From: Arachnopeziza araneosa
Taxonomy: Eukaryota > Ascomycota > Leotiomycetes > Helotiales > Arachnopezizaceae
Direction of reading: 5' to 3'
Length of the DNA stretch: 64,000 bases
NCBI GenBank assembly: GCA_003988855.1
Contig: QYAI01000121.1
Coordinates: 186,001-250,000 of the forward strand
A model generated the notes under the pieces. The model ran no database searches. It was given only the letters and a program-made list of their open reading frames with translations, and was not told the origin of the DNA. Shown in pieces: positions 1 to 11,505 of the stretch; the first letter of the stretch is position 1, and every line of letters starts with the position of its first letter. A program made the position numbers and the translations under genes.

Positions 1-359
1 ATCTCGAAGACAGAGTTACAACTGGGATATCAGTATCAGATCCATGCTAACAGAGGACCACAGTTATGCGGTGCTGCAGCCTCTGGCCAGAATGGATTGG
101 CCTGATTCGTAAGTCCTGATCGTCTGCAGAATTCCGAGCTAACTCGCATAGGGGTATTTATTGGGTTGCGGGATTGTTGGACAAGGAAGTTCTCTGTTTC
201 GCTGGGACCTTTGATGATGCACAGGTGTCCCCAGAGGAATTAGACGGCCATATCAGAACCATTCTGGATCTCATCAAGAAAATGACAGAGTCCAGAGGCT
301 GGAATTCGAAGATCGGAGATCTCTTGCATGTGAAGTCGGAGCTCAAGGTGTACTTGTAG
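1..359 (+). CDS. 3' end of an unidentified gene (partial)
   Basis: An open frame enters from the left edge (frame starting at base 2) and ends at TAG 357-359 once a 43-nt intron at 109-151 is removed (GTAAGT donor, GCTAAC branch, CATAG acceptor). The visible exons, 2-108 and 152-359, give 104 residues. The frame has no stop across the junction and both splice sites are good, so I take it as real coding sequence. The C-terminal pattern of a beta strand (VLCFAGTFDD) followed by an amphipathic helix recalls the end of condensation-type CoA-dependent acyltransferases, but that is only a resemblance. The function is not assigned. The start and most of the protein lie outside the window. Confidence 0.5.
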
Positions 360-845
360 GCGAATCTCATCCTTGTTAGGTTGGAGACTAGCAGATTTAG
401 GACGACGAATATAGGTATTTGGTCGTCGATTACAGAAGGAAGCAGAATTAAAAGTCCTTGTTTATAGTCGCAAGACTTCTACCGAGTACAAGATTTTCGG
501 CCAATCTGCAACACAACGTAGGTCGAGATGGATGTAATTCAACATCACGTGACCAAATGGTTAGGCTTCTTGTAGATAAAGTCATAACCTGTAAAGGGTA
601 AAAGAGAATTTGAATCTGAAACAAACAACTGGAACAGACCAAGGCTCACACCTCATAGAGAAACCATAGTGGTGGCTGTCCAGATCCTCTACTGGGGCTG
701 TGCAAGTGCCGTGGCTTTCTTGACACACGCCCTTCCCAAGGCTGAACATGTTAAGCCCAGCAGAGTAAATACGCTCGACGGAGCCTCAACCCTCTCATTT
801 ATTCTGTGCGAGCCTCCAACCTAACATCCAATCTCCACATCCACC
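360..845. other. intergenic region
   Basis: 486 bases between the left partial gene and the DUF6594 gene. No coding frame with splice support was seen. It presumably holds the terminator of the first gene and the promoter of the next. A short pyrimidine/adenine-rich leader precedes the ATG at 846. Confidence 0.6.
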
Positions 846-1979
846 ATGACGGCCACGGGATACGAAAAGGTCGCGGGGTTCATGGCCAAGCACGCCGAGG
901 TGGCCACCTTTCGGCGGTTCGATTTCCTCAACACGCTGAACATTCTGTATCTCCAGGCCGAGCTGGTCTCTCTGGAGGGCGAGCTGAGGGAGAGCATGAG
1001 GGCCGATCTGGAGAGTGAGAATGCATTTGCACCCCGGCGCTCGAGGGACTTGGAGAGTATTCGGTCAGAGATCGTAGCTACGGGGGAGATGGGCGGCATA
1101 GCTGAGAAGACTGCCGGGCCAGGAAGCCCCAATCTCGCACCACCTGAGATGAATGGTACTTCCATACTGAGTGCCGAGACATCGATAAATGAGAGGATAG
1201 AGGGTGCCAAGGACTGGTGGTATCTTGCCAACTCGGAACATGGCCAGACGTGGCAAATAATGCTAAAAGTACGAGAGAAGTTAAAAGAATACAGTGCGTT
1301 ACATGTGTCGAGTTCTGATCACTATCTTACGTTCCGTAGATGAAGCCATCCTTCAGCAAAAGGAGATGAAGTCGAGTCACTCGCCAAAGGACGGTGATTT
1401 AGAATTCTTACGGAGGTGGATGAAGGATAAGAAAATGGGTGACTATCCTCTCATCGGCAAAGATCATGATCTTTGGGAGAATGCCTCAACGACAGAACTC
1501 GTTGCTCTCAAGGCACGGAAAGGTGAAGATCCACTGGGATCGTTCTTCCTGAACAAGGCGTTTCGTTGGTGGCACTACTTCACGCGGCAATGCTTAGGTT
1601 CCAGGTTCAAGAAGCCGATTGACGAGGAGTCAGGGTACTTTGAATACGGAGACGAGAGCATCTTACGTGTTGCAAACATTCTCACGTCCATCATCTCGTC
1701 ATCGCTCCTCATCGGATCGATATTGGCGCTGTATTTTATAACAAGCCCCTTGATTCGATTGGGGATCATTGCAGTCTTCACGCAGGTTTTCTCTCTCGTT
1801 TTAATTCTCTCGACAAATGCGAGGAAGGCCGAGGTATTCGCTGCGACTGCTGCGTAAGTTCTACCTGGACATCACCTTATAGAGGTAGCTTGGAGTTTGC
1901 TGACGAGTCTTCATCTAGGTTTGTTGCAGTGCTGGTGGTGTTTGTTGGAAGCAACACACCTTCACCTGGGATTGGGTAA
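846..1979 (+). CDS. DUF6594 domain membrane protein
   Basis: Three exons (846-1293, 1340-1853, 1919-1979) encode 340 residues. Introns are 46 nt (GTGCGT donor, CGTAG acceptor) and 65 nt (GTAAGT, GCTGAC branch, TCTAG). The N-terminal part has the motif seen in DUF6594 proteins: an early LNTLNILYLQAEL helix and then a charged linker. After the first junction the sequence reads YNEAILQQKEM, a family-typical stretch, which supports the splice. The C-terminus has two long membrane helices and a third completed only by exon 3 (AAFVAVLVVFVG). A C-terminal cluster of three membrane segments is usual for this family, often found near heterokaryon-incompatibility loci. The biochemical role is unknown. 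Stopping at the TAA directly after exon 2 would lose the last helix, so the three-exon model is preferred. Confidence 0.85.
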
Positions 1980-2178
1980 CAAGACCCTTTGTAAGATAAA
2001 TCCGAAAATAAGTTTATTATTTTCCGTGTTCCCGTCCATGCTTCCCTGGGTATCATTACACTCAATTCCCGTCCCTTCCGGGTCGGGCCATAAGCAACGT
2101 TAATATTTCCGTCATCCTCTGGACACAGCCTAATCCAACTCCAAACTCCCAAATCCCAATTCCTACAATGCCAGCTCT

Positions 2179-3770
2179 TCACTTCAACCATCGTTTCAAT
2201 ATGTTACTTCCTCCAGAGCCTTCCGTACTGGAAGTATTCTGTCTGCTTTTCCTTGCTTCCGTCTTTTGCCTTTTGCGCTCTTGTGCTTCTACCATGGCTT
2301 TGTGTTCTGCGTCGCGAAGAGCTTGCGCTTTAATTTCTTCTGTTGCAAGTCGTTAGGAGACTGGCCTTGTGGCGTTGACAAAGGGACCATACCTTGATTC
2401 CGTAGATTGAAAGTGAGCCCAAGGACTGCTCCGAAGTTGGGTCGTCCCAATATGTCAAATCTCATAATGTCATCCTGCCCTAGAACGAGCTCAAACGGGG
2501 GTTTGCCATCTGCAATATAAAACGTCGTTGTATGAGCATGTCCGTCCCCTCCTTCTGTATTTCTAAAGGTGAGACTGACTTCTTCCTTCGCAACCATATC
2601 CTGTCCATTGAATCCGCAGAAGACTTTTGGGTTGGACAGCCTTGAGATTTTCGCTCCTAGTCTTTCGACTGTGAAGCCAGAGACCCAGTTGGAATGTTGA
2701 CATTGCGTGTCTATCTTCAGCTTTACGTGGTTTAATATAGGCCTGGCGCGAGTCTGGGGATTAATTAAACCATCCTGCCACACGTCGACGTCGCATTGAT
2801 ATCCATGGTTTTCCTTCAATCGGTCAGTTAATTTGCAGGACGAAAAAGCTAATATCCTTACGCTTGCTTGAACGGCGACATGTAAAGCCTCAGAGCGTGG
2901 CCTTTGGAATGCTGGTTCATGCTGACGGCTAGAAGTTACCTCTGCCTCGGTACGTCGCCGAATTGGTGGAGCAATTGGCCCATTAAAAGGATGCTCTAAG
3001 TTCTGTGGAGAGTCTTCGACAGTTTGTCTGCGGGGAATGGAGCTTGACGGCGCCATCAGTCTGTCGGTAAAGCGTTCATTTGGTGGCTCAGGATATCTGG
3101 TAGTTACATATGATCCAATACGACCAGAGTTCCAAGAACATCCGTCATCCCTTGATGCACGATTCGGATTAGACTCGGATCCTTGAAATATCATGTTCGT
3201 TCGGTTTGTAGTGGTTGTGTCCTCGACTTTTCCAGCCTTGGATTCGGTCCAATTTACCGGCTCCCATTTATTCGGCGGCCCATTCATGCCCTTAAAGAGA
3301 TAATCCTCACGTGGTGATATACCTCCAAATTGAGCTGGTGAATTAAAACGCGGGCTTCGCTCATCTGGGGGATAGCCATCGTGCTCCTCATCACCAGTCG
3401 CGACGGCAACGTTAGTCTCGCCAGAATCCAGGCCAGGTGTTGACGGTGAGCGATATACAGATGCTGCAGAACTCATCGATCCTTCCGAAATACTCTGGCC
3501 ATCCTGGTTGCGGCTGCGGTTTTGAGTAAAGGGAAAGCCATCAGCGGGATTTCCAGGATGAAGTCTGCTTTGTGAATATGCATCAACTGGCTGAAAATTG
3601 GCTTCATACGGGTTTCCTGTACGTCCATAGTTGTAAGGTATCGGGCCATTGACGCTTCGATGATCTTCAGACTCCCATCGGCTCGACGATGGGTTCCCAA
3701 GGCCGCCACTCTGGGAGCGATTTGCTTTCTTCAGCGGGTTCAGTGGGTTTCTGATGGTATACGAAGTCAT
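2179..3770 (-). CDS. hypothetical protein with degenerate retropepsin-like domain
   Basis: Two exons (3770-2393, 2339-2179) encode 512 residues. The 53-nt intron has a GTATGG donor, a CCTAAC branch and a CAACAG acceptor. Splicing removes an in-frame stop and joins ...NLRNQ to a Lys/Glu/Arg-rich helix that ends in ILKRWLK. Residues 1-300 are low-complexity (Ser, Pro, Asn, Arg) and probably disordered. Residues about 340-460 look like a retroviral-type aspartyl protease fold: a DTQ triplet at 354, a VERLG helix, and a PPFELVLGQDDI strand near the end. In active enzymes the triplet is D-T/S-G, so the Gln makes catalysis doubtful. The basic C-terminal helix could be a coiled coil. The domain call rests on fold pattern, not on a search. 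Confidence 0.75.
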
Positions 3771-4514
3771 AGCGTGTACGTCCAGATGTTGATTATTATC
3801 GATCTGGGAAGCTCAGTTGATGGGCTCCACGGAGACAAAGGGTATGACACTGCCAAGTTTGAAAACGAGATCGACTTGATCAGGCTGGAGCTGGAGCTGG
3901 AGCTGAAGTCCGGCCTGCAGCTGCTAGCGTGACCGGAAGAGAGTCCTGGAAGAGGGAGCAAGAATGACAAGTCCGGGAGCGATAAGGCTGAATCGCGAGA
4001 ATAACACCTACACCTTCTGGCTCATGGGAAGAGTGGAATGTGGCAAGATCTACTTGAGCCGCAACGAGCGTCGTGATGACTCGATCTCTTATCGTGTCGG
4101 AAGGGGGAGAGAGGGAGCAGGACCCCGCGCGCTTTACGATATGACAAGCCCAGCGCCACAAAACGGGCGGAGCATCGTTGCGACGACCAAACCGGCGTCA
4201 ACGCCGAAAAGGATCGAGTGAGTTTGTCCCATGGGATATCGATTTTTGCGCCTCAGTTGCACTGTTGGCCGATGTGGTGAAATTGGTGTGGTGTGATTGG
4301 AGATGTTCCACGATATCTGCCCTTTGGGAAGACACCCGCATGGCGAGGCTCTCTGCCAAAAAGCTGCGCAAGGCTCGACCATTGTGTTGCGTATAAACGT
4401 GTGCCTGCTTCGAAATTTTGGGAAGATCTGCTCTGCTTGCATCATTTTCGTTTCGTTTCGTTTCGTTTCGTTCAAACAACTTGCTGGCGAGTACTGTTGT
4501 TGCATCTGGACATT
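3771..4514. other. divergent intergenic region
   Basis: 744 bases between two divergently transcribed genes (retropepsin-like on minus, permease on plus), so it should contain both promoters. It contains GGAGCT hexamer repeats (about 3886-3904) and a pentanucleotide microsatellite just before the permease ATG. No coding frame was supported. Confidence 0.6.
4447..4471. repeat. (TTTCG)5 microsatellite
   Basis: Five perfect copies of TTTCG lie 44 bases upstream of the permease start codon, within its probable 5' leader or core promoter. Confidence 0.9.
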
Positions 4515-6833
4515 ATGAGCGACAACAGCCGCTATGAACTGGACTTGTTCCCCAATGGGCAAGGCAGCAGGCACGTGCCCACACCGCCCACCAGCGTCAA
4601 CAGGATCATACGAAAAGAGCTGCCCGAAAGATCTCCAGAACACCCAGCAAGACCGCAAGCATCCCTAGCAAGACCTCAAGAATACCCGGAACGACCCCAG
4701 GAATACTCAGGAATACCTCATGAATCCCCAGAGAGACCAAACGAATCCCCAGAACGATTCAACGACGATCGAAGACTCAATGAATACCCAGCAAGACCCA
4801 ATGAACATCCAGGGAGATTGGCTCAATGGCTCTCCAGTTATCAGCACTGGGAGGCCGAGTCTCTGCCTGTTCCCTACGATAGCGATGGTGCAGATGTCGA
4901 ACACGCAGCCCCAGCAGTATCCCCCGAGCCGTTCCAACAACCACAAGATGGATTTCGTCAAGAACTGGAGCCGCATCATTCTCAACTGATCGCACTAGGC
5001 AGTGCCATTGGTACCGGACTATTTATTGGCTCGGGTGAAGGACTTGCAATCGCAGGACCGTTGCCATTGTTGGCAGCATTCTGCTACGTTGGCCTCACTC
5101 TATGTCCCACCGTTCTGGCACTGGGGGAGATGGCAACTTTCCTCCCCGAGGCTGGCGGTTTCTACTACCATACTCGAATATTCGTCAGTGAAGCGTGGGC
5201 TGCGACGATCGGGTGGAAGTATGTGTCGCTTCTCTCATAAACTCCTAGGCTAACAGATCTAGTTATGCTATCGGCTGGTTGCTCACACTTCCTCTAGAAC
5301 TAGTTGCTGCATCAATTGCTCTACAATAGTAAGTTAATCTCATACTGATCTCTCTTGAGAACGATCAGAATCTTGGTGCTACCTTGGAGAATTCTGCGTC
5401 CAAAATCGATTTAGCACCGCGGCTTTTCATCCTGTAGAGCAACTTCAAAAACGCTTACTAATTTCTTACAGCTGGGGAAATCCTTTGGGTCACCGCTCAA
5501 TTTGGATTACAGTATTCCTTTTTTCAATTGGGTGCATAAATTTCCTAGGCAGCGTCAAATGGTTTGCTCGAGTAGAGGTTGTCCTTAGTCTTGTCAAGGT
5601 CATTGCGATTGTTGGGTTCCTGTAGGTGTCGCTCTGTTCAATGATTATTTCCAAGACTGATCAACGAACAGAATACTTGGCATCTTCATCGATTCTGGAC
5701 TCGGTTTTGGAGGCCATGCAGTGGGTGTTGGACCTTGGTACGAACCGGGCGCTGGAAGGAATGGCTGGTGGGGTTTTGCCTCTGTGCTTATCACTGCCGC
5801 TTTTGCATATTCCGGTAGTGAGTTGGTTGGTATGACAGCTCATGAACAACGAAATGTTCGAAGAGATATGCCAAAAGCAATCAAGAAAGTCTTTTGGCGT
5901 ATTGGGATTGTAAGACTCTACACCACTTTCCCAACGTCCTTCCACTAACAAGTCAAGTTTTACATTGCTTCAATTTTTGTCATTGGAATCTTAGTTCCCT
6001 ACAACGATTCATCTTTGATTCCTAACAGGCCATCATCCACATCGGCAGCCTCTCCATTCGTTATCGCTATCAAGAATGCTGGTATTCGGTCACTGCCTAC
6101 GATAATCAACATAGTCATTGTTGTGACTATTCTATCGGTCGCGAATGCGTCTGTTTATGGGTCCTCGAGAACGCTTCAAGCACTTGCAGTAGCAGGAATG
6201 GCACCAGAAATATTCCAGTTCGTCGACAAGAAAGGCAGACCACTGTACGGCTTTTGGGTTGCCTTACCTTTTGGTTTTCTAGCATATCTGGCTGAATTAA
6301 GCAACCCAAGCGTAGCTCTAAACTGGCTACTTGCAGTGGGCGGCCTCACAGCTATCTTCTCCTGGTCAACAATCTGCTGGACACATATCCGCTTTCGCAT
6401 GGCACTCGACAGACATAATATACCTGTTGAGAGTTTACCATTCCGAAGCGTTTTGGGTTTCCGGGGCTCTCAAGTTGGCCTTTGGCTCAACTTATTCATC
6501 GTATTGGTCCAGTTTTTGACTGGCATATGCCCTGTAGGGTTCGAGGATATGCCTACCAACCAACGCGCATCAGCATTCTTTCGATCTTGCTTGTCGTTCT
6601 TTATTCTTGGGTTTCTATATCTCTTCTTTAGATATCGCCAACCGCAGGGTCTCAGGTCCAACCTGGGTAGTGATGAGATAAGACAAGTCTTGACATCCGA
6701 TGTAGCGTGGAATTTGGGTGACTGGGAGGCTTGGGCCACAGAAAATGGGAGAGACACGGAAAGTGAAGCTTTGTGGTGGGTTTGGCCCGAGCCACTCCGT
6801 CGATTTTTGAGGAGTCTGATGTTTCCGTGGTAA
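4515..6833 (+). CDS. amino acid permease (APC superfamily, YAT-type)
   Basis: Five exons (4515-5218, 5263-5328, 5472-5621, 5672-5909, 5958-6833) encode 677 residues. Introns are 44, 143, 50 and 48 nt with GTATGT, GTAAGT, GTAGGT and GTAAGA donors. All junctions keep the frame and rebuild the membrane core. The transporter begins near residue 160 with the conserved GSAIGTGLFIGSG motif of helix 1, and about 12 hydrophobic helices follow. GPWYEPGAG and GMTAHEQRN are typical of fungal plasma-membrane amino acid/H+ symporters. The first 150 residues are an unusually long hydrophilic tail with repeated PERPxE(Y/S) units. In fungal permeases this tail is cytosolic and carries ubiquitination and sorting signals. 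The substrate cannot be told from sequence. Confidence 0.93.
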
Positions 6834-7876
6834 AGCTGTAAGATTATTTTGGGCAAAAAGAATGTACGACTATGTAGAGTAATGGCTCCTGGTTGCCAAG
6901 TAATTCTCGCTTATTACCTAATTACCTAATCTCTTCCTACCGTATCTGTGCTTACCACTCGCTACTCGATCTCAACAGAGGCATAACCTCAAAGTTCCCA
7001 AGATAGATTTCTTATACGAAAGGTTATTCAGCTAGGTCCTAGGCTACACAACATGTAAACATATGGAAGAATTGGATAGAAACATGGCAATGCGTGAAAG
7101 GCTGGATCGATGTAAATGGCTTGCCGGCGGAAACCACGCTGATAAAAGGTAGGGAGGCTATTCTGGTGACGAGACAGTCGAACCCTGCTACAAGGAAAAC
7201 ACCGTGTGAGGAGTTAGGACTCTGAAACCCAAGGGAGATGCACAGATATGAGGTTCTCCTAAGCTTAAGACGGGAAATCAGCGGGACTAGGCCCCATCAA
7301 GGAAAAGGGGGGGTGTTTCCTGATGGAGGGTTTCCTGATAACGGGCCGTGACCGTATCGACAAACCTGCTGGAAAGTGGTGGTGACAGCACAGAGTTCTA
7401 GCGGTCTTGCAAAACAGGTGACGTCGCCGCTGATAATGGGGTTGCGGAGTTGACAGAGTGCCACGGTGATAGGTGGACACTGATGCTCACTCGGGGATCT
7501 GCCGTATCAATCATGTACCGCGAGCGCGGTTCATGCCGCTTGCCGGGTCGCGGGTAGAGAAGGGGATGGGCGTGAATGAATAATCAGCGTGCATGCGAAT
7601 GGGATGATTTCCGGTTTACGACCAGATCCCAGTCGAGTATGGCATTTTCCAGAAGTCTCGGCTGAAGCGTGAATGCCATCTGCTTGTATATTATTAATCA
7701 AGGACTTCTTTGGCGTCTACATGGACCGTTCCTGGTATTCGCTCTTCTAACCTTGTACCCCTTACCCACTTTCGTACCCTTAGCCGACCTGACACTTGAC
7801 TGGGTAGACACGTACCATATAAACACTTGAGAAGATCCGTTGACTTAACATCGGTTATCAAGCTCTAGCGGTCATT
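6834..7876. other. intergenic region
   Basis: 1043 bases between the permease and the transcription factor. No frame with coding character was found. The right end holds the promoter of the next gene, including a TATA-like element. Confidence 0.6.
7818..7823 (+). promoter_or_regulatory. TATA-like element of transcription factor gene
   Basis: TATAAA lies 54 bases upstream of the ATG at 7877, a compatible position for a short-leader fungal promoter. Not proven. Confidence 0.4.
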
Positions 7877-9826
7877 ATGAGTCCCCAATCAAGTCATGGA
7901 AATGGCAACGGCCCTCTACTTTGGATCGATGCAGCCCCTCATGATCCAATTCTGAAAGCCAAGGAGCAGCAGAAGGTACGCGCCCACGCTCGCAAAGTCA
8001 CCGCCAAAAAGTTCCACGAGAGTCATAAGACGGTTGGGGCACACCAGCCACAGCAGGCGCTTTCTCTGGCACCCAGGGCGGGTGCTCATGACTGCTCACT
8101 GCAAACAGGTCAGAATACGGACTGTACACTTCAACACTCTGCAGGGTTGCCTCATTCGAAGCCTACCAAGAGACAAAGCTCACTTCACGGTTATGAGTTC
8201 GGAACGGTCCCTCTTCCAACCGGTGATGGACCTGAAGATGCGGCATCAAGTCAACACTGTTGCACAACTTGTGGCGAGCGATTGAGTGATGCAGAATCAA
8301 GAGAGGTCCAGGAGTACAGAAAACCACTTGGCAATGAAGTACTTGGAGCCGGAAGAGTCGATCCTTTCTCAAGTTACCCTGTGAGAAATCCGAAACCCTA
8401 TTTACACCATCTTATCGACTATGGTAAGTTCCATTTTTCAGCTCTCAAATCTGTGTTAATAATTCCAGCCGTAACCTGCCAAATTCCCGGACTTTTGCCA
8501 GGACTCTTCATCGATGACGGCGGATCATCGACCATAAATGTAGGCGGCGAATGGTTATCCGCCTCTCTGAAGCACCCAGTTCTATTCCACGCGCTGTTAT
8601 TCGGGAGCTCTGTTCATTTTGACTTTCAGCAGTGGTCAAATTTCTTCCCTGCTTCGCCGCGGGCTCTGGTCCACAAAATGGCCGTGATTCATTACTTGAA
8701 GGAGGCTTTGACTAAAACCGATTCGATGGAAGCTTCTTCGGATGAAGTCATCTTGTCAATACTCATTCTCGCGAGCCATGAGCCGCTTGAATATGTGAAG
8801 CTTACAAATAACCCGTTCAATCCTCCGCTTAAGGATGCGCAGTGGGCCAAGATTTATGGCAGCCTTCGATATCCTCCGGAGCATATGAAGGCAATGCTGC
8901 ATCTCATCACTTTAAGGGGAGGATTAGAAAACCTAAAGATTCCTGGTCTAGCACAAATCATTTCAAAGTGAGCAAGTATTCCATTCATCCACTCGCTCGT
9001 TCCGATTGATCGTTGAGATAGATTGAGCGAAGCCTGACTTCAAGGCGGATGCTAATCAGATTGTAGTGGAGACGTCGTGTCCGCAACAAACTCTATTTCA
9101 AAACCAATATACACAGAACTCGGCCAGATTGCAAGATCTGTCACTAGGATCAGAACTTGGGCAACCATTGCACCGCCGCGGATCCTCTTTCAAACCAAAG
9201 CGGCAGCTACAGGATTCCAAGATATCAAACACCTCGGCCTTACAGACCGTATGCTTGATCTTTTTGATGCAATTGGTGCTATCACGCTCGCCCTCCAGTG
9301 CCACCTGGAAGGAAATCTTATCGGTTTGCGGCTCGGAACCGTCACAACAACGAGGCATGCAATTCAGCATCGACTGCTGTTGCTTCCGAGCAGGGACGAA
9401 CTTGAGGAATTAGATGTCGAACAATTAAATGCCGACCAGCTGAGCTTCTACGAGTGCTGTCGGCTCTCGGCGTTGATCTATACAATCGGCGTGGTCTTTC
9501 CCATCCCCAACAACTACCCTGTCTTTTGCGAGTTGATTCAGACTCTCAAGATATCTATCGAGGCTTTGGAAATGGCCCCCAGAGACTACCAACGCGAAGA
9601 TTGCTTGCTCTGGATACTCGTGATGGGTGGTATTGCGGCGTTGGGTAAACCAGAACGGCCGTGGTACGTCTCGAAGCTATCGGTTCTTACACGCCATCTC
9701 ACTTCTTGGAGAAGTCTTGAGAGTGTAATTGAGAAGTTCTTCTGGCTTGAAAATGCGTGTGAGCCAGGAGGAGCAATTCTTTGGTCCGAGGTCATGGAGA
9801 TTCGGAGGAACCAGAGCAAGAGCTGA
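7877..9826 (+). CDS. fungal transcription factor-like protein (Fungal_trans_2 type)
   Basis: Three exons (7877-8423, 8469-8967, 9067-9826) encode 601 residues. Intron 1 is 45 nt (GTAAGT...CCAG), a multiple of three without a stop. Intron 2 is 99 nt (GTGAGC...TGTAG). The N-terminus has LLWIDAAPHDP and a Lys/Arg-rich stretch (KVRAHARKVTAKK), the usual start of fungal 'tachykinin-like' regulators that lack a Zn2Cys6 finger. The rest (residues about 180-600) is an all-helical, Leu-rich region like the regulatory half of fungal transcription factors (PF11951-like), for example the segment LFHALLFGSSVHFD. I expect a nuclear regulator of a nearby or unlinked pathway. No DNA-binding domain is visible, so direct DNA binding is doubtful. 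Confidence 0.75.
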
Positions 9827-11505
9827 ACTCGCTTTGTTGAAACATAGAGGTCCACAAACCCAACACCTGGCATGATAGACACTATTAGGTGTATTGTTGC
9901 TCGATCTAAACCATCTCGTAAAGAGGGAACGTTTGCATGGATGCCTGCAAACATTGAAGGATATTGTGACGTGAGATGGATCATTATCGCAATAATGAGG
10001 ATGCAGCTTATATATGAAGAACTGGCACGAGATCATCAAAGGACATTGAAGAGGTCATGTCTCTTCTCAAACTCAAGAAATAAAATATGTAGCATATATA
10101 CAAAGCCTGCGGATTATTAGATCATCCTGCAGCAATATAAATGCAAATAGACACCTGTCCCAGGCAGGGTTGTGAAGACCTCAAGAATTTTAATCTGGAA
10201 ACTTGAAGCGTGGAGAAGAACACTATATTTGCGAAGAAGAGCGCAGGGAGTGGTGCGTCTCCGTTTTCTTTGGTTTTTTTTTTTTTTTTTTTTTTTTTGG
10301 GAAATTCGTCAGTATTTCAAGACGACTTCTTAGCTTGCACAAACACTTGTGCCTTGACAGAAACCAGATCGTCAGACCAAAGTACTCCAAGTGCGTAAGG
10401 CTGTGAAGGAAGCTCCCGAAAGGAGCTTGATTCAGATTGGTAATGCCCATAGGGTGAGAAAAATCAGCATTGATCCTACACCTTCGCCACAACACCGATG
10501 GTCAGCGGAAAGCACAACGAAGCCATTCAGAACAACAGAAACGATTGCGAGAAGCATGGAGAAAGGGCAAAAGAGTTGCACATCGGGTCGTCGATCGTCG
10601 ATCGTGTACTCAATTGTTCTTCGTTGATCGTATCAAGAGGCCGGAAAACTCTGCATGTCTCGTACTTGGCCAAGGTTTCTTACAGTGCGCACAGCGTTGA
10701 GAATCATCCTATATTATGAGACATATACGTGGATTTTAGCTGCCGCTCGTCGCTTTTGGCTCCTTGTGCTCGAGAGGCCGAAAACCTGCTTGCTTCTGCA
10801 GTTTGAGGAGTCGTTTCTTTTCCAAGCCTTACTGCGTGTGATATGAAGAGGTTGGGAGACATGCGTCGTGCGATGATGTGATCTAATATTCAGCTAGGCA
10901 TCAAGCCCCCAATGACACCTGCAGGGTTCTCCACCAATTCGTTAATGGCACCGCATGGTGTCAGGACAGCACTGATCGACGGGGGCTCTGCGCGTCGAGC
11001 GGCGCTGGTTATTGCTAATTTAGGACCTCTCTGTCGATGGACTGGTCTGGTCGTGGGGATTCATTCCGTGTTGATTGCAGCTTACGATCGTAGATGCATG
11101 CCCGTTGTCGCCTTTTCACACGAGGATGGATCAATCGGTCCAGTTCTGCGCGGATTGAGCGACTTGCTTACGGCGTCAGCAGCTCATGACCGATAAGGGA
11201 GAAACTTGGTGGCTTACAGGAGCCGTGCCTCAGCCACGCCGATATTGGAGCCTCACAATTCGTTCGCACACCGCTCCGTGTTCAATAGCACGCCGGAATT
11301 GGGGTTGGATGCATCCGAGGCTGAAGATGAGGGCAGTGAGTTGGCTTACAGAAGGATGCACTTGGCAGCCAGCCTTGTGGAGGCAGAGAGATAAGATCCC
11401 CCGCCCTCCTGTCTCTGACTTCGTACTGCAGCACGCATGTTCTGGTCGTCCGTTCGTTTCACGACTGCACAGTCCCATCCTGTCGTTCGCTACAGTAATT
11501 GAATA
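9827..11505. other. intergenic region with poly-T tract
   Basis: 1679 bases with no supported gene. Short frames (for example 10912-11196) lack domain character and splice support. The only clear structure is a T25 run. The right end should contain the promoter of the wall-protein gene. Confidence 0.55.
10274..10298. repeat. homopolymer T25
   Basis: Twenty-five consecutive T. A run this long is unstable and prone to sequencing-length error. It could be a fossil poly-A tail (minus strand) of a retroposed sequence, but no target-site duplication was identified. Confidence 0.9.

Noticed and set aside
10270..10300. T25 tract as a retroposon tail
   Set aside because: No coding remnant and no flanking direct repeats were found; kept only as a homopolymer.
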